Assembly: GCF_000758605.1 (NCBI RefSeq)
Contig: NZ_CP009282.1
Coordinates: 62,001 to 126,000 of the forward strand
Source of the DNA: Paenibacillus sp. FSL R5-0912
Lineage (GTDB): Bacteria; Bacillota; Bacilli; Paenibacillales; Paenibacillaceae
Direction of reading: 5' to 3'
DNA length: 64,000 bases
This document shows, piece after piece, positions 24,739-32,647 of the stretch; within the stretch, counting starts at the first letter, position 1, and each line of letters starts with the position of its first letter. A program made the position numbers and the translations under genes. The notes under the pieces are model-generated. The model was given only the letters and a program-made list of their open reading frames with translations, was not told the DNA's origin and did no database searches.

Positions 24739-26136
24739 TTGAAGTACAAGCGGAAACTAAGTAGTAAGCAACTTGTGATGAAGACAGCGACAGTAGGTCT
24801 GCTTTTAAATATGCTAGCATTCCCGGCAGCGTCTGCCATGGCAGAGGCGGTAAGCACACCGGCTGCAACAGAGGCTGCGGCTCCATCGACAGCGGCAACA
24901 CCTGCCAAAACGGCAGTAACCAAGATTCCAAGCGTGGAGTCACTCGGACTTAATCTGAAGTCTGCAGTATTAATAGAGCCGACCACAGGAGAGATCCTCT
25001 TATCTTTGAATGCGGACGAGCCATTGCCACCGGCAAGTATGACGAAGATGATGACAGAATATCTCGTGTCTGATGCGGTGAAGAACGGACAGATATCCTG
25101 GGATGAGAAAGTTGTTGTACAGGAGAATGCGTCGAAGCAGATCGGGTCACGTATTTTCTTAGCCGAGGGCGATGAACATACCGTCAAAGAACTCTACATA
25201 GCCATGGCCGTCGGGTCAGCCAATGATGCCACGGTAGCTTTGGCTGAACTGGTGTCGGGTTCTGAGCAGGAATTCGTAACCCTAATGAACGAAACCGCTA
25301 AGAAGATGGGGATGAAGACCGCCCACTTCATTAACTCCACAGGGCTTGACCGCGCTGATATGCCGGAGAAATTCCGTCCGGAGGCTGAAGGCGAAACGTT
25401 AATGTCCGCTATGGATGCTGCCCTGCTCGCTAAGTTTATTGTAACGGACCATCCGGATTTCACCGAGTTCACGACAATTCAGTCCTACAAGTTCCGTGAA
25501 CGTGACGCGAAACCGATGATTAACTATAACTGGATGCTGGAAGCCAACAAAGATATTGCTAATTTCAAGGCCTATGCCTATCCGGGTCTCGACGGATTGA
25601 AGACTGGACATACCACCAATGCCGGCAACTGTTTCACTGGTACGGCCGTTCGTGATGGCATGCGTCTGATCAGCGTAGTCATGGGGGCCAACTCAGAAGC
25701 ACACCGTTTCACGGAAACGAAGAAGGTGCTTGATTTCGGCTTCAATAACTTCGAGATTAAGCAGGTTGTAGCGCCTAAGGCAGTCATTGCCGGAACTGAA
25801 ACAGTGCCTGTACTGAAAGGGAAGAACAAGGAAGTATCCGTTGTTACCGACGCTGGAGTTACGTTCATGGTACCAAAGGGTACGGTTTCTCCACAGATCA
25901 AAACTACAGTGGTGACGAACGACCCCGCAACTTTGATCGCGCCGATTGCCGGAGCCAGTAAAGTAGGTAAGGTCACATATAGCTACCAGATCGAAGGAAT
26001 GTCTCAGGTTCAGGAGAAGACGGTTAACCTGATTACTGCTGAGGAAGCAGAGAAGGCTGGCTGGTTCAAACTGCTGATGAGAGCAATCGGTGAGTTTTTT
26101 GGCGACCTGTTTACAGGAATTAAGAACTTGTTCTAA
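24739..26136 (+). CDS. dacA: D-alanyl-D-alanine carboxypeptidase (PBP5-type) DacA
   Basis: Trims the terminal D-Ala from peptidoglycan stem peptides at the outer face of the membrane. 465 residues: signal peptide (cleavage near SAMAEA, about residue 36), a low-complexity Ala/Pro/Thr linker, then the S11 domain with SxxK in PPASMTKMM, SxN in VGSANDA and KTG in DGLKTGHTT. The C-terminus ends in an amphipathic segment (LLMRAIGEFFGDLFTGIKNLF) that anchors such enzymes. TTG 24739 is chosen because AAAGGAGAG precedes it by about 10 nt. Confidence 0.95.
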   Translation: MKYKRKLSSKQLVMKTATVGLLLNMLAFPAASAMAEAVSTPAATEAAAPSTAATPAKTAVTKIPSVESLGLNLKSAVLIEPTTGEILLSLNADEPLPPASMTKMMTEYLVSDAVKNGQISWDEKVVVQENASKQIGSRIFLAEGDEHTVKELYIAMAVGSANDATVALAELVSGSEQEFVTLMNETAKKMGMKTAHFINSTGLDRADMPEKFRPEAEGETLMSAMDAALLAKFIVTDHPDFTEFTTIQSYKFRERDAKPMINYNWMLEANKDIANFKAYAYPGLDGLKTGHTTNAGNCFTGTAVRDGMRLISVVMGANSEAHRFTETKKVLDFGFNNFEIKQVVAPKAVIAGTETVPVLKGKNKEVSVVTDAGVTFMVPKGTVSPQIKTTVVTNDPATLIAPIAGASKVGKVTYSYQIEGMSQVQEKTVNLITAEEAEKAGWFKLLMRAIGEFFGDLFTGIKNLF

Positions 26137-26185
26137 CTGCAAGGCAGCCTAATGCCAGCAATACGACAAATTCCCAGTAAATAGG

Positions 26186-26214
26186 TTGTATATATCACCG
26201 CCTTGCGGTAGAAT
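26186..26214 (+). promoter_or_regulatory. pdxST promoter
   Basis: TTGTAT at 26186-26191, 17-bp spacer, TAGAAT at 26209-26214; 40 nt before pdxS. Confidence 0.65.
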
Positions 26215-26254
26215 TACAAGTTAGATTAGGATAGATCATTCGGGAGGCTTAGAC

Positions 26255-27136
26255 ATGGAAACAGGAACATCGCGAGTTAAAAGAGGCATGGCAGAAATGC
26301 AAAAAGGTGGCGTCATTATGGACGTCATGAATGCAGAGCAGGCAAAAATTGCTGAGGCAGCGGGCGCAGTAGCCGTTATGGCTCTGGAACGTGTACCTTC
26401 CGATATCCGCGCAGCGGGTGGTGTAGCACGTATGGCCGATCCTACTATTGTAGAAGAGGTTATCAAGGTAGTGAGCATTCCTGTTATGGCTAAAGCCCGT
26501 ATTGGCCATTATGTAGAAGCCAAGGTTCTTGAATCCCTCGGTGTTGACTATCTGGATGAGAGCGAAGTGCTCACGCCGGCTGATGAAGTGTTCCATATCA
26601 ATAAACGTGAATTCACCGTTCCTTTTGTATGCGGAGCCAAGGACCTTGGGGAAGCCCTGCGCCGGATTAACGAAGGAGCTTCGATGATCCGTACTAAGGG
26701 TGAGCCGGGAACCGGCAATATCGTTGAAGCCGTCCGCCACATGCGCTACATAAACAGTCAAATCCGCAAAGTGACTAACCTCTCGCTTGATGAGCTTTAT
26801 AATGAAGCCAAGACACTGGCTGTTCCTTATGAGCTGCTGCTGGAGGTTCACCAGCTTGGTAAGCTGCCTGTCGTTAATTTCGCGGCCGGCGGTGTAGCTA
26901 CACCTGCCGATGCTGCGCTCATGATGCATCTTGGTGCTGACGGCGTGTTCGTCGGCTCGGGGATCTTCAAGTCGGACAACCCTGAGAAATTCGCGCGTGC
27001 CATTGTAGAAGCGACCACCCACTTTACAGACTACAAGCTGATTGCTGAAGTGTCGAAGAACCTTGGCGCCCCGATGAAGGGGATTGATATTGCCACTTTG
27101 ACTCCGGCTGAACGTATGTCGGAACGCGGCCGTTAA
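26255..27136 (+). CDS. pdxS: Pyridoxal 5'-phosphate synthase lyase subunit PdxS
   Basis: Builds PLP from ribose 5-phosphate, glyceraldehyde 3-phosphate and ammonia delivered by PdxT; forms a dodecamer. 293 residues, one of the most conserved TIM barrels. Motifs: [32 protein letters not shown], the imine-forming lysine in [26 protein letters not shown] and [19 protein letters not shown] with GGGAGG upstream. Spaced 18 nt from pdxT. Confidence 0.98.
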   Translation: METGTSRVKRGMAEMQKGGVIMDVMNAEQAKIAEAAGAVAVMALERVPSDIRAAGGVARMADPTIVEEVIKVVSIPVMAKARIGHYVEAKVLESLGVDYLDESEVLTPADEVFHINKREFTVPFVCGAKDLGEALRRINEGASMIRTKGEPGTGNIVEAVRHMRYINSQIRKVTNLSLDELYNEAKTLAVPYELLLEVHQLGKLPVVNFAAGGVATPADAALMMHLGADGVFVGSGIFKSDNPEKFARAIVEATTHFTDYKLIAEVSKNLGAPMKGIDIATLTPAERMSERGR

Positions 27137-27154
27137 TAGAGAGAAGGCTTCCGG

Positions 27155-27739
27155 ATGAGAATAGGAGTGTTGGCGCTTCAGGGCGCTGTAACAGAGCATA
27201 TCGTTAGTATTGAGAAGACGGGTGCGCAGGGTCTGCCTATCAAGCGTGTAGAGCAGCTGGAAGAGGTAGAGGGTCTAATTATTCCCGGCGGCGAGAGCAC
27301 GACCATCGGCAAACTGATGCGCAAATATGGCTTTATAGAAGCTATACGTGAGTTTGCGGGTCAAGGCAAGCCGATTTTTGGCACATGCGCCGGTATGATT
27401 GTCCTGGCCAAGCACATTGCCGGAGGCGAACCCGGCCATCTGGAGCTGATGGATATTACCGTTTCCCGGAATGCCTTTGGCCGCCAGCGGGAAAGCTTTG
27501 AATGTGATCTGGAGGTTAAAGGGATTGCTGAGCCGGTACGTGCGGTATTTATCCGTGCTCCGCTCATTAACGAGGTGGGTCCGGATGTCGATGTGCTTAC
27601 CATCTATAAGGATGAGATTGTAACTGCACGTCAGGGCAACCTGCTGGTATCCTCTTTTCACCCGGAACTGACTGATGATTACAGGCTGCATCAATATTTT
27701 GCCGACATGGTAGAGGACAGTATCGCAGCCAATCAATAG
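27155..27739 (+). CDS. pdxT: Pyridoxal 5'-phosphate synthase glutaminase subunit PdxT
   Basis: Glutamine amidotransferase that channels ammonia to PdxS. 194 residues. Starts MRIGVLALQGAVTEH; GGESTTIGKLM; nucleophile Cys in GTCAGMIVLA; catalytic His-Glu in SSFHPELTDD. Cotranscribed with pdxS. Confidence 0.98.
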   Translation: MRIGVLALQGAVTEHIVSIEKTGAQGLPIKRVEQLEEVEGLIIPGGESTTIGKLMRKYGFIEAIREFAGQGKPIFGTCAGMIVLAKHIAGGEPGHLELMDITVSRNAFGRQRESFECDLEVKGIAEPVRAVFIRAPLINEVGPDVDVLTIYKDEIVTARQGNLLVSSFHPELTDDYRLHQYFADMVEDSIAANQ

Positions 27740-27760
27740 AACTGCATATAAAACATCCTG

Positions 27761-27801
27761 ACTCTTTCAAAGCTGTAAACAAATCAGCATTTTGAAAGAG
27801 T
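27761..27801 (+). terminator. Inverted repeat after pdxT (terminator-like)
   Basis: Perfect 11-bp arms ACTCTTTCAAA (27761-27771) / TTTGAAAGAGT (27791-27801). Only a weak T-rich stretch follows. It may end pdxST or act as a serS leader structure; no T-box motif is present. Confidence 0.6.
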
Positions 27802-27828
27802 TTGGGCTGTTTTCAGGAGGGAAACTTT

Positions 27829-29118
27829 GTGTTAGATGTTAAAGTGTTGCGTAGTGATTATGCCAGAGTAGAAGAGGCCCTTACTAAAAGAGGAAAGTCG
27901 CTCGATTTGATTGCCAGCTTCCCGCAGCTTGATCTGCGCCGCCGTGAGCTGCTTCAGGAAACAGAGGGACTTAAGAACCGCCGGAACACCGTATCCGGAG
28001 ATGTAGCCAAGAAGAAGAAAAATGGAGAACCGGCGGATGATTTGATTGCAGAAATGCGTACGGTGTCCGACCGGATCAAAGAGCTGGACGATGAAGTACG
28101 AGAGCTCGAAGCTAAGATTGATGAATTAACCATGAGCATTCCGAACATCCCGCATGAATCGGTGCCGGTTGGGAAGTCCGAGGAGGACAATGTTGAAGTA
28201 CGCCGCTGGTCGGAGCCTAGAGAGTTCGGATTCACTCCGAAATCACACTGGGAGCTGGCGCAGCAGCTGGATATCATTGATTTTGAAGCGGCAGCCAAGG
28301 TTACGGGTTCCCGGTTCGCCTTCTACAAAGGGCTGGGAGCAAGACTGGAGCGCGCGTTAATCAACTTCATGATGGATCTGCACAGCGGAGAGCATAACTA
28401 TGAAGAGATGCTGCCGCCGTACATTGTCAACAAGGACAGCCTGTATGGAACAGGACAGCTGCCGAAGTTCGAAGAGGATTTGTTCAAGCTGCGTGATACA
28501 GAATATTATCTGATCCCTACAGCAGAAGTGCCTGTAACGAACTACTACCGTGAAGAGATTCTGACGGCTGGTGATCTGCCGAAGTACCATGTAGCCTACA
28601 GCTCTTGCTTCCGTTCGGAGGCCGGATCTGCGGGGCGTGATACCCGCGGTCTGATCCGCCAGCATCAGTTCAATAAGGTGGAGCTTGTGAAGCTTGCCAG
28701 TCCGGAGACCTCCTATGAGGAGCTGGAGAAGATGACAGCCGATGCTGAACGCGTCCTACAGCTCCTGGGACTGCCTTACCGCGTCCTGCTGCTGTGTACG
28801 GCAGATATGGGCTTCACATCGGCGAAGACGTATGACCTGGAGGTGTGGCTGCCGGAGAGCGGAATGTACCGCGAAATTTCCTCCTGCTCCAACACCGAGG
28901 ATTTCCAGGCCCGCCGGGCCAATATCCGCTTCCGCAAAGAGCCCAAGTCCAAGCCGGAATTCGTGCATACGCTGAATGGTTCTGCGCTGGCCGTAGGCCG
29001 TACGGTAGCGGCTATTCTGGAGAATTACCAGCAGGAAGACGGCAGTGTTCTGATTCCGGAATGCCTGCAGCCGTATATGCGTAACGTGAAATCCATAAGC
29101 GCACAAACTGCTCAATAA
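27829..29118 (+). CDS. serS: Seryl-tRNA synthetase
   Basis: Charges tRNA-Ser and tRNA-Sec. 429 residues: N-terminal antiparallel coiled coil (about 28-105, Lys/Glu-rich) that holds the long variable arm, then the class II core with motif 2 [21 protein letters not shown] and motif 3 [21 protein letters not shown] 27829 sits 7 nt after CAGGAGGGA; an upstream in-frame start at 27802 lacks a ribosome site. The cognate tRNA-Ser gene follows directly. Confidence 0.98.
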   Translation: MLDVKVLRSDYARVEEALTKRGKSLDLIASFPQLDLRRRELLQETEGLKNRRNTVSGDVAKKKKNGEPADDLIAEMRTVSDRIKELDDEVRELEAKIDELTMSIPNIPHESVPVGKSEEDNVEVRRWSEPREFGFTPKSHWELAQQLDIIDFEAAAKVTGSRFAFYKGLGARLERALINFMMDLHSGEHNYEEMLPPYIVNKDSLYGTGQLPKFEEDLFKLRDTEYYLIPTAEVPVTNYYREEILTAGDLPKYHVAYSSCFRSEAGSAGRDTRGLIRQHQFNKVELVKLASPETSYEELEKMTADAERVLQLLGLPYRVLLLCTADMGFTSAKTYDLEVWLPESGMYREISSCSNTEDFQARRANIRFRKEPKSKPEFVHTLNGSALAVGRTVAAILENYQQEDGSVLIPECLQPYMRNVKSISAQTAQ

Positions 29119-29124
29119 TTATAG

Positions 29125-29154
29125 TTGCATATTATTTGTTGGGTGTGTTATAAT
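29125..29154 (+). promoter_or_regulatory. tRNA-Ser promoter
   Basis: TTGCAT at 29125-29130, 18-bp spacer, TATAAT at 29149-29154, 30 nt before the tRNA. Confidence 0.75.
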
Positions 29155-29183
29155 TCCTAATGCATGTGAAATTTAGATGCATT

Positions 29184-29272
29184 GGAGAGGTACCGAAGCG
29201 GTCATAACGGGGCGGTCTTGAAAACCGTTAGGGTGCAAGCCCACATGGGTTCGAATCCCATCCTCTCCGCCA
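29184..29272 (+). tRNA. tRNA-Ser (anticodon TGA)
   Basis: 89 nt with encoded CCA. Acceptor stem GGAGAGG (29184-29190) / CCTCTCC (29262-29268); anticodon loop CTTGAAA with TGA at 29219-29221; long variable arm typical of class II tRNAs; T-loop GGTTCGAATCC. Reads UCN codons. B. subtilis likewise has tRNA-Ser just after serS. Confidence 0.97.
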
Positions 29273-29304
29273 TTCCTTTACACTCAAAGATTTGCAGATA
29301 GAAG

Positions 29305-29332
29305 CCGTTCTCCTTATGGGGGACGGTTTTTT
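29305..29332 (+). terminator. Terminator after tRNA-Ser
   Basis: Stem CCGTTCTCC (29305-29313) / GGGGGACGG (29318-29326), with G-U pairs, followed by six T. Confidence 0.85.
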
Positions 29333-29430
29333 GTTGTACTCAGAGGATTCTTTTGGATGGAACCTGTTCCAAAGAGAATAAAAAGCTCTCTTTCTCGGCA
29401 ATGTATTAGAGAAGGAGGATGATCATAAAG

Positions 29431-29772
29431 ATGGACCGACAATTACAAGTAGATCAGCAGAATCTGGTGTCTGCCTGGCAGGAGCGCCTGCCTGCACTGA
29501 TGGAGGATGGGGACAGCTTCAGTGTGCAGGGGGATGCGGCGGACCAGAACAGTCTGCTTATTCATTTCAATGCATCCGGGCGTCAAGGGTATTCCCTCGA
29601 TTTCCGCTGCACCTATGTGGATAGCCGCGAGGTTGCTGTGGATCTGCTCGATGCCGAGCAGGATGGGCGCGTGGCGGACGAACGTACGGATGCCGTACAG
29701 CTTTTGGCGCAGCAGTATACAAGGCAGATTCATGAATGCGCGCAGGCGCTTCAGGGCTTAACCAATCCATAG
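29431..29772 (+). CDS. Hypothetical protein, 113 residues
   Basis: Not recognised. Soluble, acidic protein without signal peptide or membrane segment; it looks like a small alpha/beta domain (residues 30-75 strands, e.g. LLIHFNASG and YSLDFRCTYVD) followed by a C-terminal helix with many Gln and Ala (VQLLAQQYTRQIHECAQAL). ATG 29431 has AAGGAGG at 29412-29418, spaced 12 nt; the ATG at 29419 directly abuts that site and is unlikely. It lies 12 nt before the sspP-like gene, so a link to sporulation is possible. Confidence 0.7.
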   Translation: MDRQLQVDQQNLVSAWQERLPALMEDGDSFSVQGDAADQNSLLIHFNASGRQGYSLDFRCTYVDSREVAVDLLDAEQDGRVADERTDAVQLLAQQYTRQIHECAQALQGLTNP

Positions 29773-29784
29773 GAGGTGAACAAA

Positions 29785-29937
29785 GTGAGCAAACCAAAAA
29801 GCATGCCGGTACCCGGTGTACAGCAGGATAATCAGGGACCGCGCAAGGAACATCATTCATCAGGTCCTGAGCCGTTGTCCGGTTCAAAAAAGGTAAAACA
29901 GGCTAACCACGTTGACCATAATAATCCTCAGGGCTGA
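29785..29937 (+). CDS. sspP: Small acid-soluble spore protein, SspP-like
   Basis: 50 residues, hydrophilic. The block GPEPLSGSKKVKQANH matches my recollection of the centre of B. subtilis SspP (PEPLSGSKKVKNRNH). Start GTG 29785 with a very good AGGAGGTGA 5-6 nt upstream. SspP is a minor protein of the spore core made late in the forespore; I saw no sigma-G promoter directly upstream, so it may be read through from the preceding gene. Confidence 0.85.
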   Translation: MSKPKSMPVPGVQQDNQGPRKEHHSSGPEPLSGSKKVKQANHVDHNNPQG

Positions 29938-30040
29938 CCCTAGCCGGAGATGAAAATGGAGAGAAATGTTTCTCATATTTGCCAAATGGTTTATCATTAG
30001 GGAGGGGAAAGAATTTTTCACATGGGAGAGGAGAACAATA

Positions 30041-31129
30041 ATGAATAAAAAATGGGGGTTATCCGCTGCCGCATTGCTGCTCACCGCCGCAGTAATTCTG
30101 CCGGGGTGTGCAAAGAAAGAGGCTCCGAAAGAGGCATTGTCCGCTGCTGCAAATAAAGTTGCGGCGATGACATCGTATGAAATGAAGACGAAGCTTACCG
30201 TTAATGACCTGACGATCGACACAGGTACAAGCGAAGCTGATGCTACAACGGGTCAGATTCTCAGCATGCTTAAGAATGCTGAGCTTACAGTTGATGGAGT
30301 CTACCAGGCAGAGCCGATGCAGACAGAGCTTACAATGGTTCTGAATCTGAAGGGGGATATGGCGATGTCCTTCACGGTTCCGATGGTAATGACAGCGGAG
30401 AAGCTGTATGTCAAAGTGCCGTCCATTCCGTTCCTGCCGCTTCCCGAGACAATCGTAGGTAAATTTGTTGAAGTGGATCTGAAGGAACTGGCCGAGCAGG
30501 AGGGGGCTAAATTCAACCCTTCGGCTATGGACACGCAGAAAGTGCAGAAGCTGTCTAATGAAGTGATGAACACATTACTGGGTGAGTATAACGAAGAGAA
30601 GTACTTTAACGAAATCAAACCTAAGGAAGCCGGCCTGCCTGAAGGGGTTGAAGCCAAACAGGTTGTCCAGTTCCAGGTAACGAATGATAATGTCAAAGAG
30701 GCGCTCACCATCCTGGTGAACAATGCGCTGCCTAAGATCATCGATATTCTCGGCAAGGATGAATACAAGGAACTGCTGAAGATCGATGCTGCCGACTTGG
30801 CTAAAGCGAAGGAAGAGCTGCAGTCCAGTGAAGCACGTGCTGAATTCGATAAGGATCTGGCTGAGCTGAATACGCATCTCACGATTAACCAGTTCCATCT
30901 TAACACGGCGATCAATGACGATAACTTCCCGGTGTATCAGGATATGCTAATGGATATCAAAGTGAATGATCCTGAACAAGGTGAGAATGTCGCTCTGTCT
31001 ATGACCGCTAGCAATCAATACAGCAAGATCAATGAGAAACAAACCTTCCAGATCGGAATTCCGCAAGGCGAAGATGTGATTACCCTGGAAGAGCTGCAGC
31101 AGCAGTTCGGAGCCACAGGCACTTATTAA
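30041..31129 (+). CDS. Predicted lipoprotein, 362 residues
   Basis: Signal peptide with lipobox LPGC, lipidated Cys at residue 23, so it is anchored to the outer face of the membrane. The rest is a secreted region with alternating beta-strand-like stretches (AELTVDGVYQAEPMQTELTM, MSFTVPMVMTAEKLYVKVPS) and a Lys/Glu-rich middle; this resembles the DUF6612/LppX-type lipoproteins of Bacillales, but I am not certain. Function unknown. ATG 30041 follows GGAGAGGAG; an upstream extension to 29966 lacks a ribosome site. Single gene with a terminator. Confidence 0.85.
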   Translation: MNKKWGLSAAALLLTAAVILPGCAKKEAPKEALSAAANKVAAMTSYEMKTKLTVNDLTIDTGTSEADATTGQILSMLKNAELTVDGVYQAEPMQTELTMVLNLKGDMAMSFTVPMVMTAEKLYVKVPSIPFLPLPETIVGKFVEVDLKELAEQEGAKFNPSAMDTQKVQKLSNEVMNTLLGEYNEEKYFNEIKPKEAGLPEGVEAKQVVQFQVTNDNVKEALTILVNNALPKIIDILGKDEYKELLKIDAADLAKAKEELQSSEARAEFDKDLAELNTHLTINQFHLNTAINDDNFPVYQDMLMDIKVNDPEQGENVALSMTASNQYSKINEKQTFQIGIPQGEDVITLEELQQQFGATGTY

Positions 31130-31150
31130 TAAATACTGCAGCAACACAGA

Positions 31151-31189
31151 AATCCCGTATAAGCGAACCTCCGCTCATACGGGATTTTT
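31151..31189 (+). terminator. Bidirectional terminator between lipoprotein and acetyltransferase genes
   Basis: Arms AATCCCGTAT (31151-31160) / ATACGGGATT, with an inner AGCG/CGCT pair, flanked by T on the plus side and by T on the minus side. Serves the two convergent genes. Confidence 0.85.
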
Positions 31190-31221
31190 GTGCTGCTTGC
31201 CGGCGGCTCCGGCAGATCAGG

Positions 31222-31788
31222 CTATTGCTCCTGTGGAAGAAAATCTTCAGCCAGAATGGCGTAAGTGCGGTGGTCCTGCCATTCTCCGTTGATTTTGATG
31301 AAGCGGCGGGCAAGCCCTTCAGCCTGAAAGCCGTTCTTCTCCAGTACTCTGCGGGAGCCGTCATTATGAGGCAGGATGGCCGCCTGCAGCCTGTGAAGGC
31401 CGAGGGAACGGAAGGCATAGCCCAGGATCAGATGCACCGCTGCGCTGGTATACCCTTTACCCTGCATTTCATAATCAATAAAATATCCGATATCGGCAAA
31501 TTGTCCGACACCCCGTACCACATTAGAAATGGTAATCTGGCCAATCAGCTCGCCGCTGAGCAGATAGATGCCGAACATATAAGCACTATCCTGCCGGGCG
31601 TCCACGATGCGCTGGTTAATCAGCTGCCGCTGGCTCTCCAGGGTGAAGTAGTCATTGTCACGGAGGGGTTCGAACTGCTGATGCTCCTTGCGGTTGCGGT
31701 GACGGAGGTTAAGCAGCGCTTCGGCATCCGTGAGCTTCAATAAAGAGATATAGATTCCCTTCGGGGTATTGTACAGCTTAAAAGACAT
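31222..31788 (-). CDS. GNAT acetyltransferase (RimJ/RimL-like)
   Basis: 188 residues, one acetyltransferase_3 domain: IYISLLKLTDAEALLNL, ELIGQITISNVVRG, QFADIGYFIDYEMQGKGYTS (acetyl-CoA loop), AFRSLGLHRLQAAILPHND and NGFQAEG. This pattern is typical of enzymes that acetylate ribosomal protein N-termini, but the substrate cannot be read from sequence. Lies 47 nt after tadA on the same strand, probably cotranscribed. Confidence 0.88.
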   Translation of the reverse strand: MSFKLYNTPKGIYISLLKLTDAEALLNLRHRNRKEHQQFEPLRDNDYFTLESQRQLINQRIVDARQDSAYMFGIYLLSGELIGQITISNVVRGVGQFADIGYFIDYEMQGKGYTSAAVHLILGYAFRSLGLHRLQAAILPHNDGSRRVLEKNGFQAEGLARRFIKINGEWQDHRTYAILAEDFLPQEQ

Positions 31789-31835
31789 GGATCGTCCTCC
31801 TGGTCACAATAGAATGATATATCTGATCCGTTTCA

Positions 31836-32345
31836 TTAGAGCTTGGCAGGTCTTTGCCGCAGCCGGCGGAAGAACGAAGTCAGCAGCTCTGCGCATTCTT
31901 CCTGCAGCACACCCTGGATGACCTCTGTACGGTGGTTAAAACGCGATTCCTCCAGCAGGTTCATCAGAGTCCCTGCACAGCCGGCCTTGGGATCAGGAGT
32001 ACCATACACGGTGAGCGGGACTCTGGCCTGCACCATGGCTCCTGCACACATGGGACAGGGCTCCAGGGTCACGTAGAGCTGGCAGTCGAGCAGACGCCAG
32101 GAATTAAGGGCCGTACTCGCTTCACGGATGGCAACCATCTCCGCATGGGCAGTGGAATCGAGCGTGGTCTCACGCAGATTGTAGCCGCGCCCGATAATTT
32201 TACCTTCACGGACAACCACTGCCCCGATCGGCACTTCACCCAGTGCTTCTGCTTTGCGGGCTTCGCCTATTGCCTCGTTCATCCAATATTCATGAATTGC
32301 CCGCTCGTCAGGCGGCAACTCTTCAAGTCGTGTATTCAAGTTCAT
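31836..32345 (-). CDS. tadA: tRNA-specific adenosine deaminase TadA
   Basis: Deaminates A34 to inosine in tRNA-Arg(ACG). 169 residues. Zinc and catalytic residues: HAE in STAHAEMVAIREA and PCPMC in LEPCPMCAGAMVQARV; GEVPIGAVVV precedes. The start is uncertain: ATG at 32345 is taken, with GAAGGGA close before it; a later ATG (MNEAIGEARKAEALG) is nearer the usual family start. In B. subtilis tadA lies near serS on the same strand; here it is inverted and convergent. Confidence 0.95.
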   Translation of the reverse strand: MNLNTRLEELPPDERAIHEYWMNEAIGEARKAEALGEVPIGAVVVREGKIIGRGYNLRETTLDSTAHAEMVAIREASTALNSWRLLDCQLYVTLEPCPMCAGAMVQARVPLTVYGTPDPKAGCAGTLMNLLEESRFNHRTEVIQGVLQEECAELLTSFFRRLRQRPAKL

Positions 32346-32400
32346 CTTCCCTTCTAAAATAGCCCCTTGTACAACGAACAAATATTCGTTCTTAACAAAT

Positions 32401-32494
32401 TGTGGACAACTCTGTGGATAAAGCCCGACTTATGCACAAAATTGTACACATCGCGATTTAGCAAAATGTTTATATGTGCATAACCTGTGGATGG
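32401..32494. promoter_or_regulatory. Cluster of DnaA boxes
   Basis: Three perfect matches to TTATNCACA: 32413-32421 (minus), 32430-32438 (plus) and 32475-32483 (minus). Two one-mismatch sites: 32401-32409 (minus) and 32442-32450 (plus). One weak site at 32486-32494. All fall within 94 bp between the divergent tadA and the histidine kinase gene. There is no dnaA or dnaN in the window, so this is more like a DnaA-binding control region than oriC. Confidence 0.7.
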
Positions 32495-32647
32495 TTTCCT
32501 ACTTATTGTAGAGAAAGTGTCTGAAGAATTCAATATGTTCCCCAGGTTATCCCTGTTTGAAATGTCTTTTCAAATGGAGAGGCAAAAGGTATGATAATTA
32601 TGAATGCTCCGCTAGGATTTACCAGCGGTAAGAGGTGAACAATACGC

